NCBI GenBank assembly: GCA_965197555.1
Contig: OZ240213.1
Location: forward strand, 2,852,001-2,916,000
Direction of reading: 5' to 3'
Length of the DNA stretch: 64,000 nucleotides
Origin: G965197555 sp965197555
GTDB lineage: Bacteria > Chloroflexota > Dehalococcoidia > Lucifugimonadales > UBA3495
The notes beneath the pieces are model-generated. The model made no database searches, was not told the origin of the DNA, and was given only the letters and a program-made list of their open reading frames with translations. This document shows positions 8,643-17,227 of this stretch, in pieces. Within the stretch, counting starts at the first letter, position 1. Each line of letters begins with the position of its first letter. The position numbers were made by a program, and so were the translations under genes.

Positions 8643-10520
8643 ATGCTTACTGTAGCTCGGGCGAGTAGAAGTGGGTTGATGTTTACTCTGGCCTTGGTGG
8701 TTGGTGTCACCTTGTTCATCATAGCCTGCGGTGAGGCGGCCACCGCAGTGCCAGAGCCTGCTGCCACCGCCGCGCCTGCCTTCACCGCCGCGCCTGCCGC
8801 CACCGCCGCCCCTGCAGCGCCGCCCGCCGCCACCGCTGCGCCTGGGGCTACAGCCGCTCCTGCGGCAACGGCCGTCCCTCGCGCTACTGCAGTACCGAGA
8901 CCCACCAAGCCTCCAGCAACCGGCGGTAAGGTCAAGATCCAAAGAGTAAGGTACGCTATGCCTACGCCTACCGCGGAGAGCAACCGCACCTGGGTGGGAG
9001 GTTGGAACTATATTTCCCAGCACGACGTGTTCGCTGAGACCCTGTTGCGGGTTGACCCGGTGACTGCCGAAGCCGGTCCTCTGCTCGCCGAGAGCTGGGA
9101 GGTGACCAATGACTTCAAAACTTGGTCGTTCAACTTGAGGCAGGGCATCCTCTTCCAATTTGGCTGGGGAGAGTTTACGGCCGCGGACGTGGTCCATACT
9201 TTCGAGCAGCTGATTCGGGAGGACAGCCTGGCAACCTTGAAAAAGCCGGCTTGGGACCAGGCAACCACTGAGATCATAGACGACTACAACATCAAATTTC
9301 ACTTCGAGAACCCTTATCTGGATGGGACACGGCTGTTCTCCCGCCACGCCGGAGACCTGATAATCGTCAGCAAGGCCCAGTTCGATGAGCAGGGGCTTGA
9401 TGCGTTCGACCAAATACAAACCGCTGGCACCGGCCCTTACCAGCTAACTGAGCGTAAATTGGGGGAGAGTCTTACTTATGAAAGGGTACCGGATGGTCAC
9501 TGGGCCTATGACGTCGATTTTGAAGAGTTCGAGTTCGTCTGGGCGCCGGAAAGTCTAACCCGGATGGCGATGCTCTTAGCCGGGGAGGTGCATATCTCCC
9601 AGGTTGAGAGGACGCTGCAACCCGATGCCGAGGCCAGGGGTATGAGGGTTATTGAAGCTACGCGGGAAGCCGTTCAAACCTATTTCGCATTTGGCGGTTT
9701 GTACGGATCCGGGACCGAGCTATGGTATGGAGAGGGGAACTACGGCACTGAAGGAGATACGGAAAAGTTTCCCGATATTTACACTCCTAGCCTTCCCTTG
9801 GAAAACATTAACATTAGAAGTGCCTTGAACAAGGCCATAGACCGGGAGGCCATCAAAAACGAAATCTACCTGGGCAGGGCCACCCCCAATTACAGGCACG
9901 CATTTCACCCCAACAACGAGGGCTGGAACCCAGCGTGGCTGGACAGGTGGGAGGAGGACTACGCCTACGATCCTGATGAGGCGAGGCGCCTGTTGGAGGC
10001 CGAGGGGTATACGCCCGACAACCCCCTCAAAATTAAGTCGATAACATCGGTGATCCCAGGGAGTCCTGAGCTGCACGACGTTACCGAGGCCGCAGGGGCC
10101 ATGTTCGCCGAGGTTGGGGTGGAGTTGGAGATAGAAAGGCTTGAGCTTGGGTCGTTTGTATCGCGATTCCGCAAGCACCAGTTGACTAACACCGTGCCGC
10201 CTAATAGAAACCTTCCCATCAGGACTCCCCAGGAGGGCGTCCGCATCTTTTACACCAACACAGGCTTCGTGTGGGGCTTTCCACACCCCTTCCTGCAGGA
10301 GAAGTATCAATGTCTCGTGAGGTCGGCAGACCTCGATGAAAGGCAGCAGTGCGCCCAGGCGATAGGCGACTTTCTTTACGATAACTACTCGGATATCCCG
10401 ATGTTCCACCTCAAGGCCGACGTGACGGTGGACCCCGAGTACATCGCCGAATATGTCTTCGCGGGGTTGACGTCGGCCGGTATCTCCCATTTCCACGAAA
10501 TAAAAGGGGTCCGGAAGTAG
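8643..10520 (+). CDS. ABC transporter solute-binding lipoprotein, family 5, with loop insertion (SBP-5)
   Basis: 625 aa with signal peptide ending FIIAC (Cys29). Class motif WNYISQHDVF, shared with SBP-14. Directly after FGGLY it carries about 15 extra residues (GSGTELWYGEGNYGTEGDTE; nt about 9704-9753) where SBP-4 has only FGNTE. SBP-10 has an unrelated insertion at the same spot. A second oddity is EYVFAGLTSAG at the C-terminus, where the other typical members have WPGLTSAG or WPGMTSAG. The ATG follows GCGAGGTGAGAA. Confidence 0.96.
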   Translation: MLTVARASRSGLMFTLALVVGVTLFIIACGEAATAVPEPAATAAPAFTAAPAATAAPAAPPAATAAPGATAAPAATAVPRATAVPRPTKPPATGGKVKIQRVRYAMPTPTAESNRTWVGGWNYISQHDVFAETLLRVDPVTAEAGPLLAESWEVTNDFKTWSFNLRQGILFQFGWGEFTAADVVHTFEQLIREDSLATLKKPAWDQATTEIIDDYNIKFHFENPYLDGTRLFSRHAGDLIIVSKAQFDEQGLDAFDQIQTAGTGPYQLTERKLGESLTYERVPDGHWAYDVDFEEFEFVWAPESLTRMAMLLAGEVHISQVERTLQPDAEARGMRVIEATREAVQTYFAFGGLYGSGTELWYGEGNYGTEGDTEKFPDIYTPSLPLENINIRSALNKAIDREAIKNEIYLGRATPNYRHAFHPNNEGWNPAWLDRWEEDYAYDPDEARRLLEAEGYTPDNPLKIKSITSVIPGSPELHDVTEAAGAMFAEVGVELEIERLELGSFVSRFRKHQLTNTVPPNRNLPIRTPQEGVRIFYTNTGFVWGFPHPFLQEKYQCLVRSADLDERQQCAQAIGDFLYDNYSDIPMFHLKADVTVDPEYIAEYVFAGLTSAGISHFHEIKGVRK

Positions 10521-10566
10521 CGGGCCTCGCCCAAACCTAATCTCTGGTTTTGATTGCACAGATAAA

Positions 10567-10598
10567 CTCCGGAAACGGCACCGCCACCGGAGCTTTTT
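10567..10598 (+). terminator. Probable intrinsic terminator after SBP-5
   Basis: CTCCGG (10567-10572) pairs with CCGGAG (10587-10592), followed by TTTTT. The stem is shorter and the loop larger than in its siblings, so termination may be leakier. The interval 10599-10791 is AT-rich with nothing recognisable. Confidence 0.65.
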
Positions 10599-10791
10599 CA
10601 TGCCAAAGAGCGCCCGTCGACTGGCAAACTAAGAGTCCTCACGGGTGGAGCGTTCTGTCCTCGAGAACTCCTGCCCTCGTTATACTACGACTACTTCCGT
10701 GAACAGTAGACGTATAACACATTAAAACGATTACTCTTGTTGAGTTAACAGAGTATTAACAATGACTGATTGCATATTTATGTATGCTATC

Positions 10792-10820
10792 TTGACAAAC
10801 CTTGTCCCCTACCATAGAAT
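10792..10820 (+). promoter_or_regulatory. Sigma-70-type promoter of SBP-6
   Basis: TTGACA at 10792-10797, 17-nt spacer, TAGAAT at 10815-10820. The spacer end (CCCCTACCA) matches that of the SBP-3 promoter rather than the common CCTAACG. Confidence 0.86.
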
Positions 10821-10873
10821 TCCGGGATAGTTAATGCTTTGCCCTTTACATTTAGCCGCAGGCGAGGTGAGAA

Positions 10874-12706
10874 ATGCTTACTGTAGCTCGGGCGAGTAGA
10901 AGTGGGTTGATGTTTACTCTGGCCTTGGTGGTTGGTGTCACTTTGTTCATCATAGCCTGCGGTGAAGCGGCTACCGCAGTGCCAGCGCCTGCCGCCACCG
11001 CCGCCCCTGCAGCTCCGGCCGCCACGGTTGCCCCTGCAGGGCCTGCCGCCACTGCGGCGCCCGCCGCCACCGCTGCGCCTGCGGCGCCAGCCGCTCCCGC
11101 GGCGACGGCTGTCCCCCGCGCTACCGCAGCGCCCACCAAGGCTCCGGCACCCACTGCGAAGGTCAAGTTACAGAAGCTAAGGTTCTCTGTCCCTACGCCA
11201 GACGTAGAGAGCAACCGTACCTGGGCGGGACCATGGCTCTACATCGTGCAGCACGACGTGTTCGCTGAGACCCTGTTGCGTGTTGACCCGGTGACTGGAG
11301 TAGTTGGTCCTCTGCTCGCCGAGAGCTGGGACGTGGCCAACGATTTCAAAGAATGGTCCTTCAAGTTGAGGGAGGGCATCCCGTGGCATTTTGGCTGGGG
11401 AGACTTTAGCGCTGCGGACGTGGTCCATAGCTTCGACCTAGTGAATCGGGAGGACAGTCTGGCCATTTTGAAAGAACCGGCGTGGGACCAGGCAACCCCT
11501 GAGATCATCGACGACTACAACATTAAATTTACCTTCGAGAACCCCTATCTGGATGGACCACGGCTGTTCTCCAGGTACGCCGGAGACCTGATCCTCGTCA
11601 GCAAGGCCCAATGGGACGAGCAAGGGCTCGACGCGTACGACAAAATACACACCGCCGGCACCGGCCCTTACCAGCTAACCGATCGCAAGTTGGGTGAGAG
11701 TCTCTCCTACGAGAGGGTCCCGGAGGGCCACTGGAAGTATGACGTAGATTTTGAAGAGTTCGAGTTCGTCTGGGCGCCGGAGAGCCTGACCCGGATGGCG
11801 CTGCTCTTAGCTAAGGAGGCCCATATTTCGCAGATTGAGAGGACCCTGCAACCCGACGCTGAGGCCCGGGGCATGAGGGTTATCTCAAGCACACAGGAAG
11901 CCGTTCAAACCTTAATCCAATTTGGTGGTCGGTATCACGAGAATACTCCAGAATGGCCCGATCATTGGGCTCCTGGACAGCCTTTGGACAATGTTAACAT
12001 TAGACACGCCTTGAACATCGCCATAGACCGCGATGCTATCAACAAGGAAATCTACCTGGGCAGGGCTACCCCCAATTACAACCACGCCTTTCACCCCAAT
12101 AACGAGGGCTGGAACCCGGCGTGGGCGGAAAGGTTCGAGGAGGCCTACGGCTACGATCCCGACAAGGCGAGGGCCCTGCTGGCGGCCGAGGGATTTGGGC
12201 CGGACGACTCCCTGGAGCTTAAGTTCGTTTCAACGACTATCCCAGGGAGCCCTGAGTTACACGACGTGATTGAGGCGTCGCAGATCATGTTTGCCGACGT
12301 AGGTGTGAACGTATTGATAGAGAAACTTGACTTTGGCTCGTGGATAACCAGAGGAAGGGACCACAAGTTGCAGCACACCCTGAGGGCTTCGAGGAACCTT
12401 CCCATCAGGACGGTCCAAGAGGGTGTCCGCACCTTTTTCACTAATCATTATGGATCGTGGTACCTTAACGAACCCTTCGTGAACGAAACGTTCGAATGTC
12501 TGATAAAGTCGGCAGACCTCGATGAAAGGGATCAATGCGCCCGGGACATAGGTGATTTTCTCTACGATACCTACGCCAGTATTCCATTGTTCCACCTCAA
12601 CGCCGACGTGACGGTGGACCCCGAGTACATCGCTGACTATGTTTGGCCGGGGTTGACTTCCGCCGGTATCTCCCATTTCCACAACATAAAAGGAGTCCGG
12701 GAATAG
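10874..12706 (+). CDS. ABC transporter solute-binding lipoprotein, family 5 (SBP-6)
   Basis: 610 aa with signal peptide ending FIIAC (Cys29). The tether is rich in APAAPA units. Class motif WLYIVQHDVF (Leu for Asn, Val for Met or Ser), shared with SBP-10, -11, -17, -18 and -19. It also has GIPWHFGWGDFSAADVVHSF, identical in SBP-11. Near the C-terminus it reads FFTNHYGSWYLNEPF, a form found otherwise only in SBP-10 and SBP-11, which suggests these three bind related ligands (inference). The ATG follows GCGAGGTGAGAA. Confidence 0.96.
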   Translation: MLTVARASRSGLMFTLALVVGVTLFIIACGEAATAVPAPAATAAPAAPAATVAPAGPAATAAPAATAAPAAPAAPAATAVPRATAAPTKAPAPTAKVKLQKLRFSVPTPDVESNRTWAGPWLYIVQHDVFAETLLRVDPVTGVVGPLLAESWDVANDFKEWSFKLREGIPWHFGWGDFSAADVVHSFDLVNREDSLAILKEPAWDQATPEIIDDYNIKFTFENPYLDGPRLFSRYAGDLILVSKAQWDEQGLDAYDKIHTAGTGPYQLTDRKLGESLSYERVPEGHWKYDVDFEEFEFVWAPESLTRMALLLAKEAHISQIERTLQPDAEARGMRVISSTQEAVQTLIQFGGRYHENTPEWPDHWAPGQPLDNVNIRHALNIAIDRDAINKEIYLGRATPNYNHAFHPNNEGWNPAWAERFEEAYGYDPDKARALLAAEGFGPDDSLELKFVSTTIPGSPELHDVIEASQIMFADVGVNVLIEKLDFGSWITRGRDHKLQHTLRASRNLPIRTVQEGVRTFFTNHYGSWYLNEPFVNETFECLIKSADLDERDQCARDIGDFLYDTYASIPLFHLNADVTVDPEYIADYVWPGLTSAGISHFHNIKGVRE

Positions 12707-12746
12707 CGGGCCTCCCCAGAAGCTAGTAGATAGTACGATCTACACC

Positions 12747-12785
12747 AACAGCTCCGGACCTGAAGAGGTACCGGAGCTGTTTTTA
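12747..12785 (+). terminator. Intrinsic terminator after SBP-6
   Basis: AACAGCTCCGG-ACCT pairs with AGGT-A-CCGGAGCTGTT with a one-base bulge, followed by a T run. The interval 12786-12935 carries the palindrome at 12865-12875 and no gene. Confidence 0.88.
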
Positions 12786-12864
12786 TGTCAAGGCGCCACC
12801 GTCGAGCCTCTACGCCAGCCCATACTTGCTAACTCAACCAATAACGCTTTAACGCCATTGGTTA

Positions 12865-12875
12865 ACGATTATCGT
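12865..12875. promoter_or_regulatory. Operator-like palindrome upstream of SBP-7
   Basis: A perfect inverted repeat ACGAT-T-ATCGT centred 66 bp upstream of the -35. The same element, with a different central base, lies at the same distance upstream of SBP-8. A related CGAT-A-ATCA sequence lies at 12916-12924. Binding by a regulator is inference. Confidence 0.4.
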
Positions 12876-12935
12876 ATTTGATGGTTCGCATCCTAAAATA
12901 CTCAAGCGTAATCGCCGATAATCATCTATGATTTT

Positions 12936-12964
12936 TTGACATACTTCTTTACCCAACGTAAAAT
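12936..12964 (+). promoter_or_regulatory. Sigma-70-type promoter of SBP-7
   Basis: TTGACA at 12936-12941 preceded by a T run, 17-nt spacer, TAAAAT at 12959-12964. Confidence 0.86.
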
Positions 12965-13019
12965 CCCCCTGTTCCAAAATTTCGACTGCCTTTTGAATCA
13001 GCTGAAGGCGAGGTGAGAA

Positions 13020-14786
13020 ATGCTTACTGTTGCTCGGGCGAGTAGAAGTGGGTTGATGTTTACTCTGGCCTTGGTGGTTGGTGTCACTCTGTTCATCGTA
13101 GCCTGCGGTGAGGCGGCTACGCCAGTGCCAGAGCCAGCGGCCACCGCCGCCCCCGCAGCTCCCGCCGCCCCCGCGGCAACCGCAGTGCCCCGCGCTACCG
13201 CTGCGCCAACCAAGGCTCCGGCACTCTCTCCGAAGGTCAAGGTACAGAAGCTAAGGTTTGCCATGCCTACACCTGACGCGGAGAGCAACCGTACCTGGGT
13301 GTCAGCCTGGAACTATATACATCAGCACGACGCCTTCGCTGAAACTCTGTTGCGTGTTGACCAGGAGATCTCTGGAAAAGTTGACCCTCTGCTGGCCGAG
13401 AGTTGGGAGTCGAGCAATGGATTCAAAACATGGTCCTTCAAGTTGAGGGAGGGCATCCCATGGCAATTTGGCTGGGGAGAATTTACCGCCGCGGACGTCG
13501 TCCATAGCTATAATTTGGTGAACCGAGAGGACAGCCTGGCCATTTTGAAAGAACCGGCGTGGAGCCAGGCAACCCCTGAGATAATCGACGACTACAACCT
13601 CAAGTTTCACTTTGAGAACCCCTACCTGGATGGGCAACGGCTGTTCTCCCGCTGGGCCGGAGATCTGATCATCGTCAGCGATGCCCAATTTAAGTCCGAG
13701 GGAGAGGCGGGCACCTTCGACATCATCCAGACCGCCGGCACCGGCCCTTACCAGCTGACCGACCGCGAGTTGGGCGTGGGTGTCTCTTACGAGAGGGTCC
13801 CGGAGGGCCACTGGAAGTATGAGGTCGATTTTGATGAGTTTGAGTTTGTTTGGGCGGCGGAAAGTTTGACCCGAATGGCGCTCCTCCTGTCGGGGGAGGT
13901 CCATATCTCCCAGGTTGAAAGGACCCTTCAGCCCGATGCCGAGGCCCGGGGTATGAGGGTAATCACAAGCACCAATGAAGCCGCTCAGACGACCATCATA
14001 ATCGGCGGTCTGTATTTCGAGAATACGGAAAAGTTTCCCGACCAATACACTCCTGGCCTGCCCATGGAGAATCTTAATATTAGAAAAGCCCTGAACAAGG
14101 CCGTTGACCGGGATGCCATCAAACAGGAAATATACCTGGGCAGGGCCACCAACAATTACAGACACGCATTTCACCCGGCCAACGAGGGCTGGAACCCAGC
14201 GTGGGTGGAAAACTGGGAAGAGATGTACGGCTATGACCCCGATGAGGCGAGGCGCCTCCTGGAGAGCGAGGGGTATACGCCCGATAACCCCCTCAAGATC
14301 AAGACCGTGTCAACGACTGTCCCAGGGAGCCCCGAGCTTCATGACGTTATTGAGGCCGCAGGGGTCATGTGGGCCGATGTTGGGGTGGAGCTGGAGATAG
14401 AGAAAGTTGAGCGCGGCCAGTGGTTAGCCCGATTACGCGGGCACAAATTGTCCAACAATGTGGTGGCTACTAGGAACCTTCCCATCAGGACGGTCCAAGA
14501 GGGCGTCCGGGTCTTCTATGCCAACGCAGGGGCCGTGTGGGGCTTCGCACACCCCTTCGTGAACGAGGAGTATCAATGTTTAGTCAGGTCAGCAGATCTC
14601 ACTGAGAGGAGTCAATGTGCCCGAAAGATAGGCGACTTCCTTTACGATAACTACGCTGATATCCCGATGTTCCACCTCAACGCCGACGTTACGGTGGACC
14701 CCGAGTTCATCGCTGACTATGTTTGGCCCGGGCTGACTTCGGCCGGGGTTTCCCACTACCACAACATAAAAGGAGTCCGGGAATAG
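13020..14786 (+). CDS. ABC transporter solute-binding lipoprotein, family 5, short tether (SBP-7)
   Basis: 588 aa with signal peptide ending FIVAC (Cys29). The tether is only about 43 residues (30-72), among the shortest here, and ends APALSPK. Class motif WNYIHQHDAF, found only here and in SBP-8. The two also share SDAQFKSEGEAGTFDIIQ, VSTTVPGSPELHD and nearly the same upstream DNA, so they are the clearest recent duplicate pair in the array. It carries DQEISGKVDPLL, an extended loop form also seen in SBP-2 and SBP-9. The ATG follows GCGAGGTGAGAA. Confidence 0.96.
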   Translation: MLTVARASRSGLMFTLALVVGVTLFIVACGEAATPVPEPAATAAPAAPAAPAATAVPRATAAPTKAPALSPKVKVQKLRFAMPTPDAESNRTWVSAWNYIHQHDAFAETLLRVDQEISGKVDPLLAESWESSNGFKTWSFKLREGIPWQFGWGEFTAADVVHSYNLVNREDSLAILKEPAWSQATPEIIDDYNLKFHFENPYLDGQRLFSRWAGDLIIVSDAQFKSEGEAGTFDIIQTAGTGPYQLTDRELGVGVSYERVPEGHWKYEVDFDEFEFVWAAESLTRMALLLSGEVHISQVERTLQPDAEARGMRVITSTNEAAQTTIIIGGLYFENTEKFPDQYTPGLPMENLNIRKALNKAVDRDAIKQEIYLGRATNNYRHAFHPANEGWNPAWVENWEEMYGYDPDEARRLLESEGYTPDNPLKIKTVSTTVPGSPELHDVIEAAGVMWADVGVELEIEKVERGQWLARLRGHKLSNNVVATRNLPIRTVQEGVRVFYANAGAVWGFAHPFVNEEYQCLVRSADLTERSQCARKIGDFLYDNYADIPMFHLNADVTVDPEFIADYVWPGLTSAGVSHYHNIKGVRE

Positions 14787-14826
14787 CGGGCCTCCCCAGA
14801 AGCTAGTAGATAGTACCATCTACACC

Positions 14827-14865
14827 AACAGCTCCGGGACCTGAACAGGTCCCGGAGCTGTTTTA
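14827..14865 (+). terminator. Intrinsic terminator after SBP-7
   Basis: A 16-bp stem (AACAGCTCCGGGACCT with its complement), a GAAC loop and TTTT. Confidence 0.95.
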
Positions 14866-14944
14866 TGTTAAGGCGCCACCGTGGAGCCTCTACGGCAGCC
14901 CATACTTGCTAATTCAACCAATAACGCTTTAACGCCATATCTTA

Positions 14945-14955
14945 ACGATGATCGT
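14945..14955. promoter_or_regulatory. Operator-like palindrome upstream of SBP-8
   Basis: A perfect inverted repeat ACGAT-G-ATCGT centred 66 bp upstream of the -35. The flanking DNA is largely the same as upstream of SBP-7, so conservation here partly reflects common descent. Confidence 0.4.
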
Positions 14956-15015
14956 ATTCAAAGGTTCGCATCCTAAAATCGTTAAGCGTAATCGCAGATA
15001 ATCATCTATCATCTT

Positions 15016-15044
15016 TTGACATACTTCTTTACCCAACATAGAAT
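15016..15044 (+). promoter_or_regulatory. Sigma-70-type promoter of SBP-8
   Basis: TTGACA at 15016-15021, 17-nt spacer, TAGAAT at 15039-15044. Confidence 0.87.
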
Positions 15045-15099
15045 TCTTCTGGTCCAAAATTTCAACTGCCTTTTGAATCAGCTGAAGGCGAGGTGAGAA

Positions 15100-16881
15100 A
15101 TGCTTACTGTTGTTCGGGCGAGTAGAAGTGGGTTGATGTTTACTCTGGCCTTGGTGGTTGGTGTCACTTTGTTCATCATAGCCTGCGGTGAGGCGGCTAC
15201 TGCAGTGCCAGAGCCAGCGGCCACCGCCGCGCCTGCAGTTCCGGCCGCCACCGCCGCGCCTGCAGGGGCCGCGGCAACGGCCGTGCCCCGCGCTACCGCG
15301 GCGCCAACCAAGGCTCCGGCACTCTCTCCGAAGGTCAAGGTACAGAAGCTAAGGTTTGCCATGCCTACGCCTGACGCGGAGAGCAACCGTACCTGGGTGT
15401 CAAACTGGAACTATATACATCAACACGACGCGTTCGCTGAGACTCTGTTGCGTGTTGATCCGGAGACTGGAATAGCAGGCCCGTTGCTCGCCGAGAGCTG
15501 GGAGGTGGAAAACGATTTCAAAGAATGGTCGTTCAAGTTGAGGGAGGGCATCCCATGGCAATTTGGCTGGGGAGAGTTTACTGCCGCGGACGTGGTCCAT
15601 AGCTTCAACTTGGTGAATCGGGAGGACAGCCTGGCTATTTTGAAAGGACCCGCGTGGAGCCAGGCAACCCCTGAGATCATAGACGACTACAACGTCAAAT
15701 TTACCTTTGAGAACCCTTATCTGGATGGGAAACGGCTATTCTCCCGCCATGCCGGAGACCTGATCCTCGTCAGTGATGCTCAGTTTAAATCCGAGGGAGA
15801 GGCGGGCACCTTCGACATCATACAGACCGCCGGCACCGGACCTTACCAGCTAAACAACCGCGAATTGGGCATTCGTGTCTCTTACGAGAGGGTCCCCGAG
15901 GGCCACTGGCTCTATGACGTAGATTTTGAAGAGTTCGAGTTTGTTTGGGCGCCGGAAAGTCTAACCCGGATGGCGCTCATCCTATCAGGGGAGGTCCATA
16001 TCTCGCAGGTTGAGAGAACCCTCCAACCCGATGCCGAGGCCCGGGGCATGAGGGTCATCACAAGTACCCATGAAGCCGTTCAGACGGACATCTTAATCGG
16101 TGGCCAGTTTTTCGAGAATACGGAAAAGTGGCCCGATCACTATACTCCTGGCCTGCCCTTGGACAACGTTAACATTAGAAAAGCCCTGAACAAGGCCGTA
16201 GACCGGGATGCCATCAAAGAGGAGATCTACCTGGGCAGGGCTACCACCAATTACAGACACGCATTTCACCCGAACAACGAGGGTTGGAACCCGGAGTGGG
16301 TGACAAGGTGGGAGGAGGCCTACGGCTACGATCCCGAGGAGGCGAGGCGCTTGCTGGAGGCCGAGGGGTATACGCCCGATAACCCCCTCAAGATCAAGAC
16401 CGTGTCAACGACTGTCCCAGGGAGCCCTGAGCTGCACGACCTTATCGAGGCTGCGGGGGTCATGTGGGCCGATGTTGGGGTGGAGCTGGAGATAGAGAAA
16501 GTTGAGCGCGGCCAGTGGTTAGAGCGAATACGCGGGCACAAGTTGGCTAACCACGTGTTGGCTACTAGGAACCTTCCCATCAGGACGGTCCAAGAAGGCG
16601 TCCGCGTCTTCTATGCCAACGCAGGGTCCGTGTGGGGCTTCGCACACCCTTTCCTTAACGAGAAGTATCAATGCCTCGTAGAGTCGGCAGACCTGGATGA
16701 ACGAGACCAGTGTGCTCGGCAGATAGGCGACATCCTTTACGATAACTACGCTGATCTCCCCATGTTCCACCTCAACGCCGACGTTACGGTGGACCCCGAG
16801 TTCATTGAGGATTATGTTTGGCCCGGGCTAACTTCGGCCGGGGTCTCCCACTACCACAACATAAAAGGAGTCCGGGAGTAG
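15100..16881 (+). CDS. ABC transporter solute-binding lipoprotein, family 5 (SBP-8)
   Basis: 593 aa with signal peptide ending FIIAC (Cys29) and a tether of about 49 residues ending APALSPK. It is the sister of SBP-7 (WNYIHQHDAF and SDAQFKSEGEAGTFDIIQ identical). It departs from SBP-7 in the first third, where it reads DPETGIAGPLLAESWEVEN instead of the EISGKVDPLL form and resembles SBP-6, and at LNNRELGIRVSYERV. This patchy likeness suggests gene conversion between array members. The C-terminal segment is YANAGSVWGFAHPF. The ATG follows GCGAGGTGAGAA. Confidence 0.96.
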   Translation: MLTVVRASRSGLMFTLALVVGVTLFIIACGEAATAVPEPAATAAPAVPAATAAPAGAAATAVPRATAAPTKAPALSPKVKVQKLRFAMPTPDAESNRTWVSNWNYIHQHDAFAETLLRVDPETGIAGPLLAESWEVENDFKEWSFKLREGIPWQFGWGEFTAADVVHSFNLVNREDSLAILKGPAWSQATPEIIDDYNVKFTFENPYLDGKRLFSRHAGDLILVSDAQFKSEGEAGTFDIIQTAGTGPYQLNNRELGIRVSYERVPEGHWLYDVDFEEFEFVWAPESLTRMALILSGEVHISQVERTLQPDAEARGMRVITSTHEAVQTDILIGGQFFENTEKWPDHYTPGLPLDNVNIRKALNKAVDRDAIKEEIYLGRATTNYRHAFHPNNEGWNPEWVTRWEEAYGYDPEEARRLLEAEGYTPDNPLKIKTVSTTVPGSPELHDLIEAAGVMWADVGVELEIEKVERGQWLERIRGHKLANHVLATRNLPIRTVQEGVRVFYANAGSVWGFAHPFLNEKYQCLVESADLDERDQCARQIGDILYDNYADLPMFHLNADVTVDPEFIEDYVWPGLTSAGVSHYHNIKGVRE

Positions 16882-16918
16882 CGGGCCCTGCCTACCAGTC
16901 CATAAGTTGGACTAGACA

Positions 16919-16956
16919 AACAGCTCCGGGACCTGAACAGGTCCCGGAGCTGTTTA
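16919..16956 (+). terminator. Intrinsic terminator after SBP-8
   Basis: AACAGCTCCGGGACCT, a GAAC loop and the complement, followed by TTT. Confidence 0.93.
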
Positions 16957-17043
16957 ATGTCCAGACCTCCCTGGTCGAGCCAAAGCACCGGCAGATTTCT
17001 ACTACCAAGCCATATCTATTGACGGACTAAGAGTGCTTGCTAC

Positions 17044-17073
17044 CGATAATCGTCTGCGATCAACGATAATCGT
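17044..17073. promoter_or_regulatory. Tandem operator-like palindromes upstream of SBP-9
   Basis: CGAT-A-ATCG centred at 17048 and the longer ACGAT-A-ATCGT centred at 17068. The centres are 20 bp apart, close to two helical turns. The second is 77 bp upstream of the -35. The arrangement looks like a paired operator; the binding protein is unknown. Confidence 0.42.
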
Positions 17074-17144
17074 AGTCAACATGTTGAAACTGTAAAATAC
17101 CAGCATGTGAAAAGGCGGATTGTCAGATACAATTCTATGTTTTC

Positions 17145-17173
17145 TTGACATACCCGTTCGCCTAACGTAGAAT
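17145..17173 (+). promoter_or_regulatory. Sigma-70-type promoter of SBP-9
   Basis: TTGACA at 17145-17150, 17-nt spacer ending CCTAACG, TAGAAT at 17168-17173, then CCCCGC. This is the closest to the consensus of the array promoters. Confidence 0.88.
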
Positions 17174-17227
17174 CCCCGCATTCTGAGATATCAACCGCTT
17201 TCCCATCGACCGAAGGCGAGGTGAGAA

